Below are positions 24,092-32,067 of a stretch of 47,830 nt of DNA, one piece after another. Each line of letters starts with the position of its first letter. Position 1 is the stretch's first letter. Below the pieces are notes generated by a model. It had not been told where the DNA came from. It saw nothing but the letters and a program-made list of their open reading frames with translations, and made no database searches. The DNA is taken from NCBI GenBank assembly GCA_023442755.1, contig JAEZXS010000138.1, positions 1 through 47,830 of the forward strand. The letters are read 5' to 3'. Origin of the DNA: Pseudomonadota bacterium. GTDB taxonomy: Bacteria; Desulfobacterota; Syntrophobacteria; Syntrophobacterales; Syntrophobacteraceae. A program made the position numbers and the translations under genes.

Positions 24092-25639
24092 CTACCTCCT
24101 CGTGCGCACCTTCCGGTTTTCGTGGATCATCCGTTCCAGGCCGAATTTTTTCACCCTGTAGTTCAACTGCCTGAAAGTAAGGCCCAGTTCGCTTGCCGCT
24201 TTGCGCTGAATCCACTTGTTGCGCTCCAGGGCCGCGGACACCTCCTTGCGCTCCATTTCGTCCAGCCGGGAGAGCGTGGGCTGGACCGGGGCCTCGCTCC
24301 CCGAGCCGAATGCCGGGTCAAAAACAATCGGCAGGTCCTCGACCCGGATCTCCGATCCCGCCGCCATGACAACCAGGCGAATGATCGAGTTTTTCATCTC
24401 GTGGAGGTTGCCGGGCCAGTCGTATTCCGCAAGCCGGTCCAGCGCCTGAGAGGTGATTCGAAGCTCATGGCCGTACTCCTTGCAGGCCCTGTTCAGGAAA
24501 AAATCGATCAGGTAGGGGATGTCGTCTTTCCGCTCCCTCACGGAGGGCACCCGGACGGGCAGGGTATTCAGCCTGTGCAGGAGGTCCTTTCTGAAAAAGC
24601 CCGATGCCGCGGCCTCGAAAAGGTCCCTGCCCGTCGAGCCTATCAGCCGGACATCCGGGCCTTTGGTCTTGCCGATGCCGAAGCTGTTGGATTCGGACTG
24701 GTCGAGAATTTCAAGAAGCCTGATCTGGTGAGGCATGGCGAGATCGCCCACCTCGTCGAGATAAAGAGTTCCCCCTGCGGCTTTTTCGAGAAGGCACGGG
24801 GAGGCGGCCGGCGCTCCCGGAAGAGGGAAGGCGCCGAACAGTTCCTGTTCCAGCAAATCCTCGGGAAGGGAGCAGTGGATGGTGACGAAAGGATTGGCAG
24901 CCCTGGGGCCGAGTTCGTGGATGATGCGGGAAATATATGTCTTGCCCGTTCCCGATTCTCCCCACAGGAGAATGGGCGCAGTACTGTTCGCCACTTTCCT
25001 GATCGTTTCCACCAGCTGGTGCATGGCGGGGCTGTGGCCCATGCACACGGATCCCAGATGTTCCCGGGATATCTTTGCCCGGAGGGCCATGTTCTCCTGC
25101 GCCAGCAGTTCCTCCTTCCTGCCCGCATGCTGATCCAGGCTGGCGATCTGAGCGATGATATCGCTTATCAGCATGAGAAACCCCACATCTTCTTCAAATG
25201 GGACTCTCTCATCGAAGATGCGGTCCACCGTTATCACGCCGATCAGCGTATTCCCCAGAGTGATGGGGGCGCCGAAAAGGCGGACCTGGTTCTTTTGGAC
25301 CGAATGCAGGGTCTTGCGGTCGAGAAAAAAGGGTTTTGCTTTAAGATGGAGAAGGGCAAACGGCTGGGCGAGCTGGAAGATAATGCCAAGCCGCGTCTTG
25401 TGCAGGTTGTGAATCTCGGTGGAAAGCCCTGCGTCGTCGTGGTTGGCGGGAGAAGAAATAAAATGGGCCTTCTCCCTGCTTCTGAGTATGACCTCGGCCG
25501 CCCTTGTCCGAAGAGAGCCGGAAAGGATGCCCAACATGTCCTCGACGGTGTGCTCCAGATGCAGAGCCCGTCCGATGATCCGGTATATGGCGGAAAGGAC
25601 TTCCAGTTTCAGTTCAGAGATGTTGTCGTTTCGCTGCAT
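24092..25639 (-). CDS. NifA-like sigma54-dependent regulator lacking the GAFTGA loop
   Basis: A 515-residue enhancer-binding protein. Residues 1-170 form a GAF-type sensor. The AAA+ domain has Walker A GESGTGKT (227-234), Walker B GGTLYLDEVGDL (about 289-300) and the arginine-finger region FRKDLLHRLN. The C-terminus is a Fis-type helix-turn-helix (RKAASELGLTFRQLNYRVKK). After ELFG, where the sigma54-contacting GAFTGA motif should stand, the sequence reads AFPLPGAPAASP, and the stretch to Walker B is about two residues short. It may therefore fail to activate sigma54 and act as a repressor, or be decaying. The start at 25639 is chosen over 25747, since GGTGGAG precedes it. It is divergent from the glnK-amtB remnant. 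Confidence 0.85.
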   Translation of the reverse strand: MQRNDNISELKLEVLSAIYRIIGRALHLEHTVEDMLGILSGSLRTRAAEVILRSREKAHFISSPANHDDAGLSTEIHNLHKTRLGIIFQLAQPFALLHLKAKPFFLDRKTLHSVQKNQVRLFGAPITLGNTLIGVITVDRIFDERVPFEEDVGFLMLISDIIAQIASLDQHAGRKEELLAQENMALRAKISREHLGSVCMGHSPAMHQLVETIRKVANSTAPILLWGESGTGKTYISRIIHELGPRAANPFVTIHCSLPEDLLEQELFGAFPLPGAPAASPCLLEKAAGGTLYLDEVGDLAMPHQIRLLEILDQSESNSFGIGKTKGPDVRLIGSTGRDLFEAAASGFFRKDLLHRLNTLPVRVPSVRERKDDIPYLIDFFLNRACKEYGHELRITSQALDRLAEYDWPGNLHEMKNSIIRLVVMAAGSEIRVEDLPIVFDPAFGSGSEAPVQPTLSRLDEMERKEVSAALERNKWIQRKAASELGLTFRQLNYRVKKFGLERMIHENRKVRTRR

Positions 25640-25965
25640 GGCTCCACCCTGCTTAAAGGACGATAGACTTGTAACAGGATAGACGAATCGTCCGTTCCTG
25701 CCGCCTTTCCCGATCCCCTCCGGGAGGAGAGCGAGTTCCATTTTCATGCCAAAGTTGAAGAAGGCGCGCCGCCGAGCCGTATGCCGGAGCCGGTAAGAAG
25801 GCGCCGGTATCTCAAATTCCGTTTATCGCGCGAAATCGGGAACAGAATTGTTGAGATGTGAGGCCGCTTAATACAATTTTGTCCCTGTTTCATGTGGTTT
25901 TTTTTGAACTACCAGGCAAACAGCGAACCCTCTGAATCCGCCAAGTTCGAGAGACTGCCGGCACT

Positions 25966-25981
25966 TGGCAAGTTCCTTGCT
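25966..25981 (+). promoter_or_regulatory. Sigma54 (-24/-12) promoter of the dead glnK-amtB operon
   Basis: TGGCAA-GTTCC-TTGCT matches the consensus TGGCAC-N5-TTGCW, with the invariant GG and GC ten bases apart. It lies 61 bases before the glnK start codon and points at it, as expected for a nitrogen-regulated glnK-amtB unit. Confidence 0.72.
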
Positions 25982-26042
25982 CTGGGGATGGGGCGAGTCG
26001 AAAAATCCGTAACCGGCAACCCAGCGCGAAGGAGAAGATACA

Positions 26043-26142
26043 ATGGTGAAGATCGAGGCTATCATCCGGCGTGCAGGAAGTCCTCGTGGCGATCGGTGTC
26101 CAGGTCATGACGATGGAGGTCCAGGGGGTGGGCGGCCGCAAA
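26043..26142 (+). pseudogene. glnK: glnK (PII protein) remnant
   Basis: ATG with AAGGAG upstream opens MVKIEAIIR, the start of a PII signal protein. About 17 bases are then missing, and the match continues in another frame as VQEVLVAIGVQ and EVQGVG, up to the RK that normally begins the T-loop. The remaining two thirds of the gene are gone, and the sequence runs directly into the amtB remnant. PII proteins normally bind and close AmtB under nitrogen sufficiency. It is non-functional. Confidence 0.78.
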
Positions 26143-26920
26143 GCTCGCAGACGTTATCGGCCATAACCGGATTGCGTTAAACATGGTGTGGACCCTCGTA
26201 TGCGGGTTTCTTGTCATGTTCATGCAGGCGGGTATTGCCATGGCGGAGACCGGCTTTACCCGCGCGAAAAATGCCGGACACACCATGGCGATGACATGAT
26301 GATCTATGCGCTGGGCATGCTGGGGTACCGGGTTTGCGGCTATGCGCTCCAAATGGGCGGGGTGGGCGGCGTTGCCACCCTTGCCGGCGGTACCGGGCTT
26401 TTGGACAGTGAGTTCACCATTTCTCTTTTCGGGCACGAGTTCGGCCTTTTCGGCACCAAAGGTTTCTTCCTCTCGGGCGTAAGCTACCGCCGTCATCATC
26501 GGCACGATTGCGGGTGTGCTCCTGTGCGCCGGTGTATTCTTCGTGGAAAGAACTCTAAAGATCGACGACCCGGTGGGCGCCATATCGGTCCACGGTCTGA
26601 ACGGAGCCTGGGGGCTGCCGGCAGTGGGGCTTTTCGCGGACGGGACCTACGGCGACGGTCTCAATTCCGAAACCGGCACGGTCAGCGGACTTTTCTACGG
26701 CAATATTTCCCAGTTCTTCGCCCAGGCAGTTGGCGTCTGCGTAAACTTCGGTTTCGTCTTCCTGGCCATGTACGCGTTCTTTACGGTTTTGAACAAGATT
26801 GTGCCGCTGAGGGTATCCGAAGAAATGGAAGAAGAAGGACTCGATCAGTCCGAAGTGGCCGTGACCGCATATCCCGATTTCGTAAGGCCCGACTACGCGA
26901 TGGGAAAACTAAGACTCTAA
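26135..26920 (+). pseudogene. amtB: amtB ammonium transporter, frameshifted and internally deleted
   Basis: Three pieces in three frames match an AmtB/Rh channel. The first, to TGA at 26297, reads NMVWTLVCGFLVMFMQAG and ETGFTRAKNAGHTM. The second, to about 26483, continues MIYALGMLGY and GLFGTKGFFLSGVSY. The third (to 26920) resumes at TAVIIGTIAGVLLC and runs through KIDDPVGAISVHGLNGAWG to the normal end. Between the second and third pieces roughly 150-190 residues of membrane helices are missing. The C-terminal part alone has good codon structure. It cannot make a working channel. The promoter upstream and terminator downstream look intact, so decay may be recent. Confidence 0.88.
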
Positions 26921-26944
26921 CCTTGACTCCTTAACCTTTCAGCC

Positions 26945-26982
26945 GGGGGCGCCCGCAGGCCGGGCGGCCCCTCTCCCTTTTT
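26945..26982 (+). terminator. Terminator behind the amtB remnant
   Basis: GGGGGCGCCCG and CGGGCGGCCCC pair with one mismatch around a five-base loop, and TCTCCCTTTTT follows. It begins 24 bases past the amtB stop codon. Confidence 0.7.
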
Positions 26983-27258
26983 CTGCCGCATTTAAGTGAT
27001 TTTCATGTCATTTCCGCATTTTTCCTGCCGCACTTCTCCAAGGCCCTCTGTCTGAGGCGATGCCGGGCCTGAGAATACACCTTCCTATTCCGGATTTATC
27101 CATCGATTCCAGCCGCTTGGCATTCTGAATGCAAAAAGGAAGCTGCTTTCCCGAATCAGGCAGACTTTTTGCCTATGGCTATTTCTGCCATCAAAAAGTT
27201 CAGCAACTTATGATCAAACTCATCCAGACCGGCGGAAGGCTTTTCCGGGGAGGATTCC
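26983..27258 (+). promoter_or_regulatory. Gap with a possible second sigma54 promoter
   Basis: TGGCAT-TCTGA-ATGCA at 27118-27133 keeps the GG-N10-GC spacing of sigma54 promoters, with A instead of the first T of the -12 element. It points at the small gene starting at 27259. Nothing else was seen in this stretch. Confidence 0.35.
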
Positions 27259-27462
27259 ATGGAAGCGGAAACATTAACGGATGAAGAGTTGGAGCAGATC
27301 AAGACTCTGTGCGAGGCCGTTTTGAAAACAGGGGTGGACTGGCCGAGGGCGGTTTCCCTGTTTCCTGCTCAGGATGAAGAAGAACGGCTGTGGAAAGAGA
27401 AAATGCTGAAAGGGATCCAGCGTGTATTCCCTCAGGGGGTGAAGAGGAAAGCCGACAATTGA
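27259..27462 (+). CDS. Small acidic hypothetical protein
   Basis: A 67-residue protein with GGGGAGG six bases ahead of the ATG. It is helical and charged (TLTDEELEQIKTLCEAVLK, DEEERLWKEKMLKGIQRVFPQG), with no membrane segment or known motif. The ribosome site and composition support a real gene. The family and function are not recognised. Confidence 0.6.
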   Translation: MEAETLTDEELEQIKTLCEAVLKTGVDWPRAVSLFPAQDEEERLWKEKMLKGIQRVFPQGVKRKADN

Positions 27463-27521
27463 TATTCCGGGACGGCGAAAACCGCGGACGGTGCAATCAG
27501 TAGATCGCGCCTACAAAGCCG

Positions 27522-27641
27522 CTCAGACTGTTGAAAAAGCCCCCAATCCGTCACCCCGACGAACCCCGGATCGGGTCCGGGGCAGGCTTGGGATCCAGAA
27601 GTGCTTGAAAACACTGGATTCCGGCCTGCGCCGGAATGACG
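27522..27641. repeat. 120-base dispersed repeat, copy 1
   Basis: It runs from CTCAGACTGTTGAAAAAGCC to CCGGAATGACG. The same element occurs inverted at 41392-41512 with high identity over its whole length, and fragments occur at 40131-40167 and 47690-47705. It contains internal complementary blocks (CCCCGGATCGGGTCCGGGG, CCGGCCTGCGCCGG) that fold into hairpins, as in REP/BIME-type elements. It lies at the 3' end of pstB. Confidence 0.8.
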
Positions 27642-27725
27642 CATCTGAGGTGCAACTGGTAGGATTGCCAGGGCAACAACATTGGCTGCCGGCCTGCTCT
27701 CCGTAGCCTGCCGATGCGCGCCTCT

Positions 27726-28487
27726 TTAGCCGAAACGGCCGGTGATGTAGTCCTCCGTCCGCTTGTTTTTCGGCCTTGTGAAGATATGTTCCGTTGTATC
27801 CACCTCGACCAGTTCTCCCATGAAGAAAAAGGCCGTGACGTCGGACACCCGTGCAGCCTGCTGCATGTTGTGGGTGACGATGATGATGGTGTATTGCTTT
27901 TTGAGTTCGTCGATCAGTTCCTCGATCTTCTGAGTGGCGATCGGGTCCAGGGCGGATGCGGGCTCGTCCATCAGCAGCACCTCGGGTTCGACGGCAAGTG
28001 CTCGCGCGATGCAAAGCCTTTGCTGCTGCCCGCCTGAAAGGTCCAGGGCCGAGCGGTAGAGCCTTTCGCGAACCTCGTCCCATAGAGCCGACTGTTTCAG
28101 GCTTTCTTCGACACGCTCCGTAATGAATTCCTTATCCTTTATCCCGTTCACACGGAGGCCGTAGGCGACGTTTTCGAAAATCGTTTTCGGAAACGGGTTC
28201 GGCTTCTGAAAAACCATGCCGACCCTCCTGCGGATATCCACGACATCGACGTCCGGAGCATAGATATCCTGGTTATCCAGGAGAATCTCCCCATCGATCC
28301 TGCTGCCCGGTATCAGATCGTTCATGCGGTTCAGGCACCGCAGAAAGGTGCTCTTGCCGCAGCCGGACGGCCCGATCAGGGCGGTTGCCCGGTTTTCGTA
28401 TACGTTGAGGCTGATATCCTTCAAGGCATGAAAGGCGCTATAAAAGAAATTGACCTCTCTTGCAGCTATTTTAATTCCCTGAGTCAT
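27726..28487 (-). CDS. pstB: Phosphate ABC transporter ATP-binding protein PstB
   Basis: A 253-residue ATPase that powers high-affinity phosphate uptake at the inner membrane. Walker A is GPSGCGKST (39-47), the Q-loop FQKPNPFPKTIFENV is PstB-specific, the signature is LSGGQQQR, Walker B is VLLMDEPASALDP and the H-loop is IVTHNMQQAARVSD. It lies 47 bases after phoR in the same direction, giving phoB-phoR-pstB. The permeases PstC/PstA, the binding protein PstS and PhoU are not in the window, which is an unusual arrangement. Confidence 0.95.
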   Translation of the reverse strand: MTQGIKIAAREVNFFYSAFHALKDISLNVYENRATALIGPSGCGKSTFLRCLNRMNDLIPGSRIDGEILLDNQDIYAPDVDVVDIRRRVGMVFQKPNPFPKTIFENVAYGLRVNGIKDKEFITERVEESLKQSALWDEVRERLYRSALDLSGGQQQRLCIARALAVEPEVLLMDEPASALDPIATQKIEELIDELKKQYTIIIVTHNMQQAARVSDVTAFFFMGELVEVDTTEHIFTRPKNKRTEDYITGRFG

Positions 28488-28534
28488 TCCGCCGCCTTTC
28501 GATCAGTCGGGAAGCCGGGGCCGATAAAAACGGT

Positions 28535-30331
28535 TCAGGCGTTTTCCGCGCCGGCCGGAGGAAGGGTGAAGAAAAATGTAGAGCCATGGGGTTTGTCTTT
28601 CGGAGGGCTCTCGACCCAGATCGTTCCCCCGTGATTGCGCACGATATGGCGGCAGATGGCCAGCCCGAGGCCCGTGCTCCCGGCTTCTTTCCCGCGGTGC
28701 TTTTCCACCCGGAAAAAGCGTTCGAATATGCGTTGCTGGTCCTGCTTCGGAATTCCCGGGCCGGTGTCGCTCACTCCGAAAGTGACGTGGTCCGCCTCGG
28801 CCGAGCAGAAGACCTCGACGGGCTCGCCTGATGGGCCGTACTTTGCGGCATTTTCCAGCAGATTGCGGAAAACCTGGGCCAGTTGATCAAAATCGGCCAT
28901 TACCGGCGGGCATTGCTCCGGCAGGTTGTCGCGCAGCGTGATCCCCTTCTTCTCGGCAAGAGGAGCGCACTCCTTCCATGCCTCCAGCAGCGCTTCGCGA
29001 GCATTCACGGGCTGGATGTTCATGGCCGGACTGTATTCTTCCACCTTTGCCAGTTCGAGCAGGTCGTTCACGATTTTGATAATGTTGTCGGTATTCTTGT
29101 ATATCACCTGAATCGACTGGTTGCGAATATCGGGGTCGGTGTCCTCCGCCATGAGCATTTCCGTGTATCCCTTGATGGACGTCAGCGGTGTGCGCAGTTC
29201 ATGTGAGGCATTGGCCACGAAATCGCGCCGCACCTTTTCGAGCCTCTTGAGTTCGGAGATGTCGTAGAGAGCTATGATTGCCCCCGGCTCCTGCTTGGAG
29301 TGCTCCAGGCGGACGATGTGAACCTGGTAGAAAACATCCGAACCGATCGATATTTCGGTATGGAAGCTCTGCGTCTTGTTGGCCAGGATCATGTTGCAGG
29401 CATTCTGCAATTCGGGGCTCCGAATGACCTCCAGGGGGCGCCGCCCCTTGAGCAGCGGAACGGATGCGAGCATGTTCCTGGCGGCGCGGTTGGCGGAATC
29501 GATTTTGCCGCTCGAATCCAGGAGAAGTATCCCCTCCTCTATGCCTTCCAGGATGCTTTCCAGCTGAAGCTTTTGCCGCGTGATGGTCTTGATATAGGAT
29601 TCGACCCGTTCCGCAGTCTCCCGGATCGATTTTGCGAGCGGATAGAAATCGTGGCCGGGATGGAAATAGGTGGGTACCCTGACGTTTTCCTTGCCGATGG
29701 AATCGGCCGCAATCGCGAGAATGCTCACCGAACGGCTCGTATGGACCACCAGCCAGAAGCTTATGATGGCAAAGACCAGGAAGCCGACGACGATGACCAG
29801 GTTCTGGACCGTTCCGGCGGCGGTCAGACCGTAGAAGATGCTCGAAAGAGGGACTGCAATGCGCAGGACGCCGCCCGGAATCTTTCCCCGCCCCTCCACC
29901 TTCTGGGCGAGGTAGAGCAAATCCGTTTTCAGCGTGCCGCTGTACCGGACGCTCGACCCGGTCTGTGAACTCAGGGCCTCGATGACTTCGGGCCGAGGCG
30001 CGTGGTTGTCCAGGTTGGAAATCTGCTCGAACGGAACGTCGGTGTCGGCGATTACCCTGCCGCCTTCGGCAATATACGATATGCGAATGCCCAGGTTTTC
30101 CGAAATGCGGTTGAGCCATTCCTGCAGCTGGAGTGTATCCGTGAAGGCCCTGTCCTCCTGGATGAGCCCCTTCAGGAGCGTGAGTTCCTTCACGGCTCTT
30201 GCCCGGGTGTCGTCCATGATCTCGTTTTTGAGATGCCGGGCGTAGTAGGCTGAAGGCACAACGAGGGCCAGGAAAAAAATAGCCCAGAGAAAAAGGAGCA
30301 GGCGGATCCGGAGCTTGAATTTCAGATGCAT
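28535..30331 (-). CDS. phoR: Phosphate-regulon sensor histidine kinase PhoR
   Basis: A 598-residue inner-membrane kinase. Membrane segment 1 (about 10-30), a periplasmic sensor of 140 residues, membrane segment 2 (about 176-197), a PAS domain around residues 255-350 (ILEGIEEGILLLDSSGKI), HisKA with the phospho-acceptor His377 in NASHELRTPLTS, and HATPase with NLLENAAKYG, DTGPGIP and TGLGLAI. It starts one base after the phoB stop codon (TGAAATG), so the pair is translationally coupled. It senses phosphate limitation, probably through PstB/PhoU contact, and phosphorylates PhoB. The large periplasmic loop differs from E. coli PhoR, which lacks one, and is normal for the long type. Confidence 0.92.
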   Translation of the reverse strand: MHLKFKLRIRLLLFLWAIFFLALVVPSAYYARHLKNEIMDDTRARAVKELTLLKGLIQEDRAFTDTLQLQEWLNRISENLGIRISYIAEGGRVIADTDVPFEQISNLDNHAPRPEVIEALSSQTGSSVRYSGTLKTDLLYLAQKVEGRGKIPGGVLRIAVPLSSIFYGLTAAGTVQNLVIVVGFLVFAIISFWLVVHTSRSVSILAIAADSIGKENVRVPTYFHPGHDFYPLAKSIRETAERVESYIKTITRQKLQLESILEGIEEGILLLDSSGKIDSANRAARNMLASVPLLKGRRPLEVIRSPELQNACNMILANKTQSFHTEISIGSDVFYQVHIVRLEHSKQEPGAIIALYDISELKRLEKVRRDFVANASHELRTPLTSIKGYTEMLMAEDTDPDIRNQSIQVIYKNTDNIIKIVNDLLELAKVEEYSPAMNIQPVNAREALLEAWKECAPLAEKKGITLRDNLPEQCPPVMADFDQLAQVFRNLLENAAKYGPSGEPVEVFCSAEADHVTFGVSDTGPGIPKQDQQRIFERFFRVEKHRGKEAGSTGLGLAICRHIVRNHGGTIWVESPPKDKPHGSTFFFTLPPAGAENA

Positions 30332-30332
30332 T

Positions 30333-31016
30333 TCATCCTCTAAACCTGTACCCGGTGCCGCGCACGGTTTCGATCCAGTCTGAGCAGGACAGGAGCTTCT
30401 GCCTCAGGCGGCGAATGTGTGTGTCCACCGTGCGGGCGTACCCGTCGAACTGGTATCCCCATACCTTGTCGAGAAGTTGCTCGCGGCTCAGGACCTTTCC
30501 CTTGCTGTTAATCAACTCGGCCAGGAGCTTGAATTCCGTGGCGGTCAGCACGATTTCGCTTCCTTCCAGGCTGACGCGATGGGCTTCGAAATCCACCATG
30601 AAGTCCTGCTTCTGGAAGACCGCGACCGGATGATATTCCTGGCCGGATCGCCGTAAAATGGCGCGCACGCGTAAAATGATTTCCCGGGGACTGAACGGTT
30701 TGACGACATAATCGTCCGCTCCCAGTTCCAGCCCGATAACCCGGTCGATTTCCTCCCCGCGGGCCGTCAGCATAAGTACCGGGATGCGGGAGGTTTTGGC
30801 CTCGCGTTTGAGTTCCCTGCACACCTCGAAGCCGTCGATGCCCGGCAGCATGAGATCCAGGAGCACGAGGGAGGGCAGGTACTGCCGTGCAAGGCTCAGT
30901 GCTTCGATCCCATTTCCGGAAACCATCACCTCGAATCCCGCCTTCTTGAGGCTCAGCTCGAGAAGCTGAGCGATGTCGGCGTCGTCTTCTACAACCAGAA
31001 TCTTGGATTGGGACAT
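30333..31016 (-). CDS. phoB: Phosphate-regulon response regulator PhoB
   Basis: A 227-residue OmpR/PhoB-type regulator. The receiver domain has the acidic pocket EDD (10-12), phospho-acceptor Asp54 in LLDLMLPG, Thr84 and Lys106 (VVKPFSP). The winged helix covers about 130-227, with LTATEFKLLAELINSKGKVLSREQLLDKVWG and RTVDTHIRRLRQKL. First gene of phoB-phoR-pstB. Repeats resembling a Pho box lie about 190 bases upstream. Confidence 0.93.
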   Translation of the reverse strand: MSQSKILVVEDDADIAQLLELSLKKAGFEVMVSGNGIEALSLARQYLPSLVLLDLMLPGIDGFEVCRELKREAKTSRIPVLMLTARGEEIDRVIGLELGADDYVVKPFSPREIILRVRAILRRSGQEYHPVAVFQKQDFMVDFEAHRVSLEGSEIVLTATEFKLLAELINSKGKVLSREQLLDKVWGYQFDGYARTVDTHIRRLRQKLLSCSDWIETVRGTGYRFRG

Positions 31017-31201
31017 GGGAGGCTCTCAGCATCAATGTGGTTGGACAAAACGGGCATGGCAATTATACCCCCGATATTCGCGTGTTAAAAGCAGGCGTTG
31101 CGCCGGAACCGTTTTTTCCGTCCCATGCGGCAAATATAGGTTTGTCCGAACAGGCTGTCCCGGCTGAGCCGAAATTTTTACATGGGAATTGTGACCATCG
31201 G

Positions 31202-31231
31202 GTTACGATGATGTTACGATTTTACAATCGT
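31202..31231 (-). promoter_or_regulatory. Candidate Pho box upstream of phoB
   Basis: GTTACGATGAT and GTTACGATTTT stand head to tail with an 11-base period, the period of PhoB half-sites (7 conserved plus 4 AT-rich). They overlap ACGATT-TTAC-AATCGT, an inverted repeat. The site lies 186 bases ahead of phoB and suggests autoregulation; the sequence departs from the E. coli CTGTCAT half-site. Confidence 0.45.
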
Positions 31232-31263
31232 GTGAAATTTTGGCGGGGAAATCGCGTGCGGGC

Positions 31264-31449
31264 TCAGTCTTCCCAGGATATGCACTCGACCGGGCAGGTT
31301 TCTATCGCCTCATCTACGCACGTCCTGTCGCTTACCTCGAAGACGATGATATGGGCCTTGTCGGTCCTGTCGTCCATTTCGAAGATTTCGGGACACAACT
31401 CGGCGCACGCTCCGCAGCCGATGCAACATTCATGATCGAGTTCTACCAT
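31264..31449 (-). CDS. Ferredoxin, [4Fe-4S] type
   Basis: A 61-residue ferredoxin close to the Desulfovibrio single-cluster kind. The N-terminal cluster ligands are Cys9-x2-Cys12-x2-Cys15, with the fourth ligand in the C-terminal ETCPVEC. Cys19 and the cysteine in RTCVDEA may form the disulfide of single-cluster forms. The frame extends 83 codons further upstream into repeat sequence. The ATG at 31449 is chosen since GGAG lies nine bases before it and the length is then normal. It is a soluble electron carrier. Its partner is not evident in the window. Confidence 0.88.
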   Translation of the reverse strand: MVELDHECCIGCGACAELCPEIFEMDDRTDKAHIIVFEVSDRTCVDEAIETCPVECISWED

Positions 31450-31599
31450 AGAGTTGTCTCCAATCGGGATCGGGCGCAAGTCCGGCATCTGCTCCTGCCT
31501 TTCTTCGCGCCTTGACTTCGCCCTTCGCGGACCCAGTGAAAGCCGGCTCGCAAAATGCCGCCAAAATGCAGTATGGGAGGCTCCGTATGCGTTCCCACG

Positions 31600-32040
31600 C
31601 ACAGCATGTGAACGAGGAAAACAACTTGGCGCCTTGGCGTTTCTTCGCTCCCGCGTTTCGCGGGATTCGCGCCTTCGCGAGAGAAAAGAAAAACTCATGA
31701 CCAGCTTGTTTTAATGGTGCTCCGAATAATCGCGGCTGCAAGCCGCTCCCACGGATCACCGAAACTGATCTCAAAATACTTATTGTTGGTTCTTCTTCGC
31801 GGCTTGGTCCTTTAAGTTGACGGCTATGCGCTCAGCATGGGAACGAGAAAAACAACTTGGCGCCGTAGTGTTTCTTCACTCCCGCGTTTCGCGGGATTCG
31901 CGCCTTCGCGTCGGGAAGACCAATGCGCACCTTCGAAGACAAAGCATGGCAGCTACAAGCCGCTCCCAACCCAGCCCTAAAAACAACTTTGTCTTCGCGG
32001 CCTTACCTCAACATAGCAAGCTCATTGGTTCCGGTTTCGC
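31600..32040 (+). repeat. Composite dispersed repeat island 1
   Basis: This fills the gap between ferredoxin and nrfA. A block with CCCGCGTTTCGCGGGATTCG is present twice, 231 bases apart (31610-31680 and 31841-31910). Between them lies the core: GTGCTCCGAATAATCGCGGC, GCAAGCCGCTCCCAC, GGTTCTTCTTCGCGGC and AAGTTGACGGCTATGCGC. The core recurs at 36410-36600 and, inverted, at 45595-45770. The segment 31914-32030 recurs at 44611-44730 (shared AATGCGCACCTTCGAAGACA). No protein-coding frame is credible. Confidence 0.75.
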
Positions 32041-32067
32041 GAGTACTAGTCACCATATTAATTCCGG

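Noticed and set aside
24122..25666. A 514-codon plus-strand frame
   Set aside because: Antisense to the NifA-like regulator.
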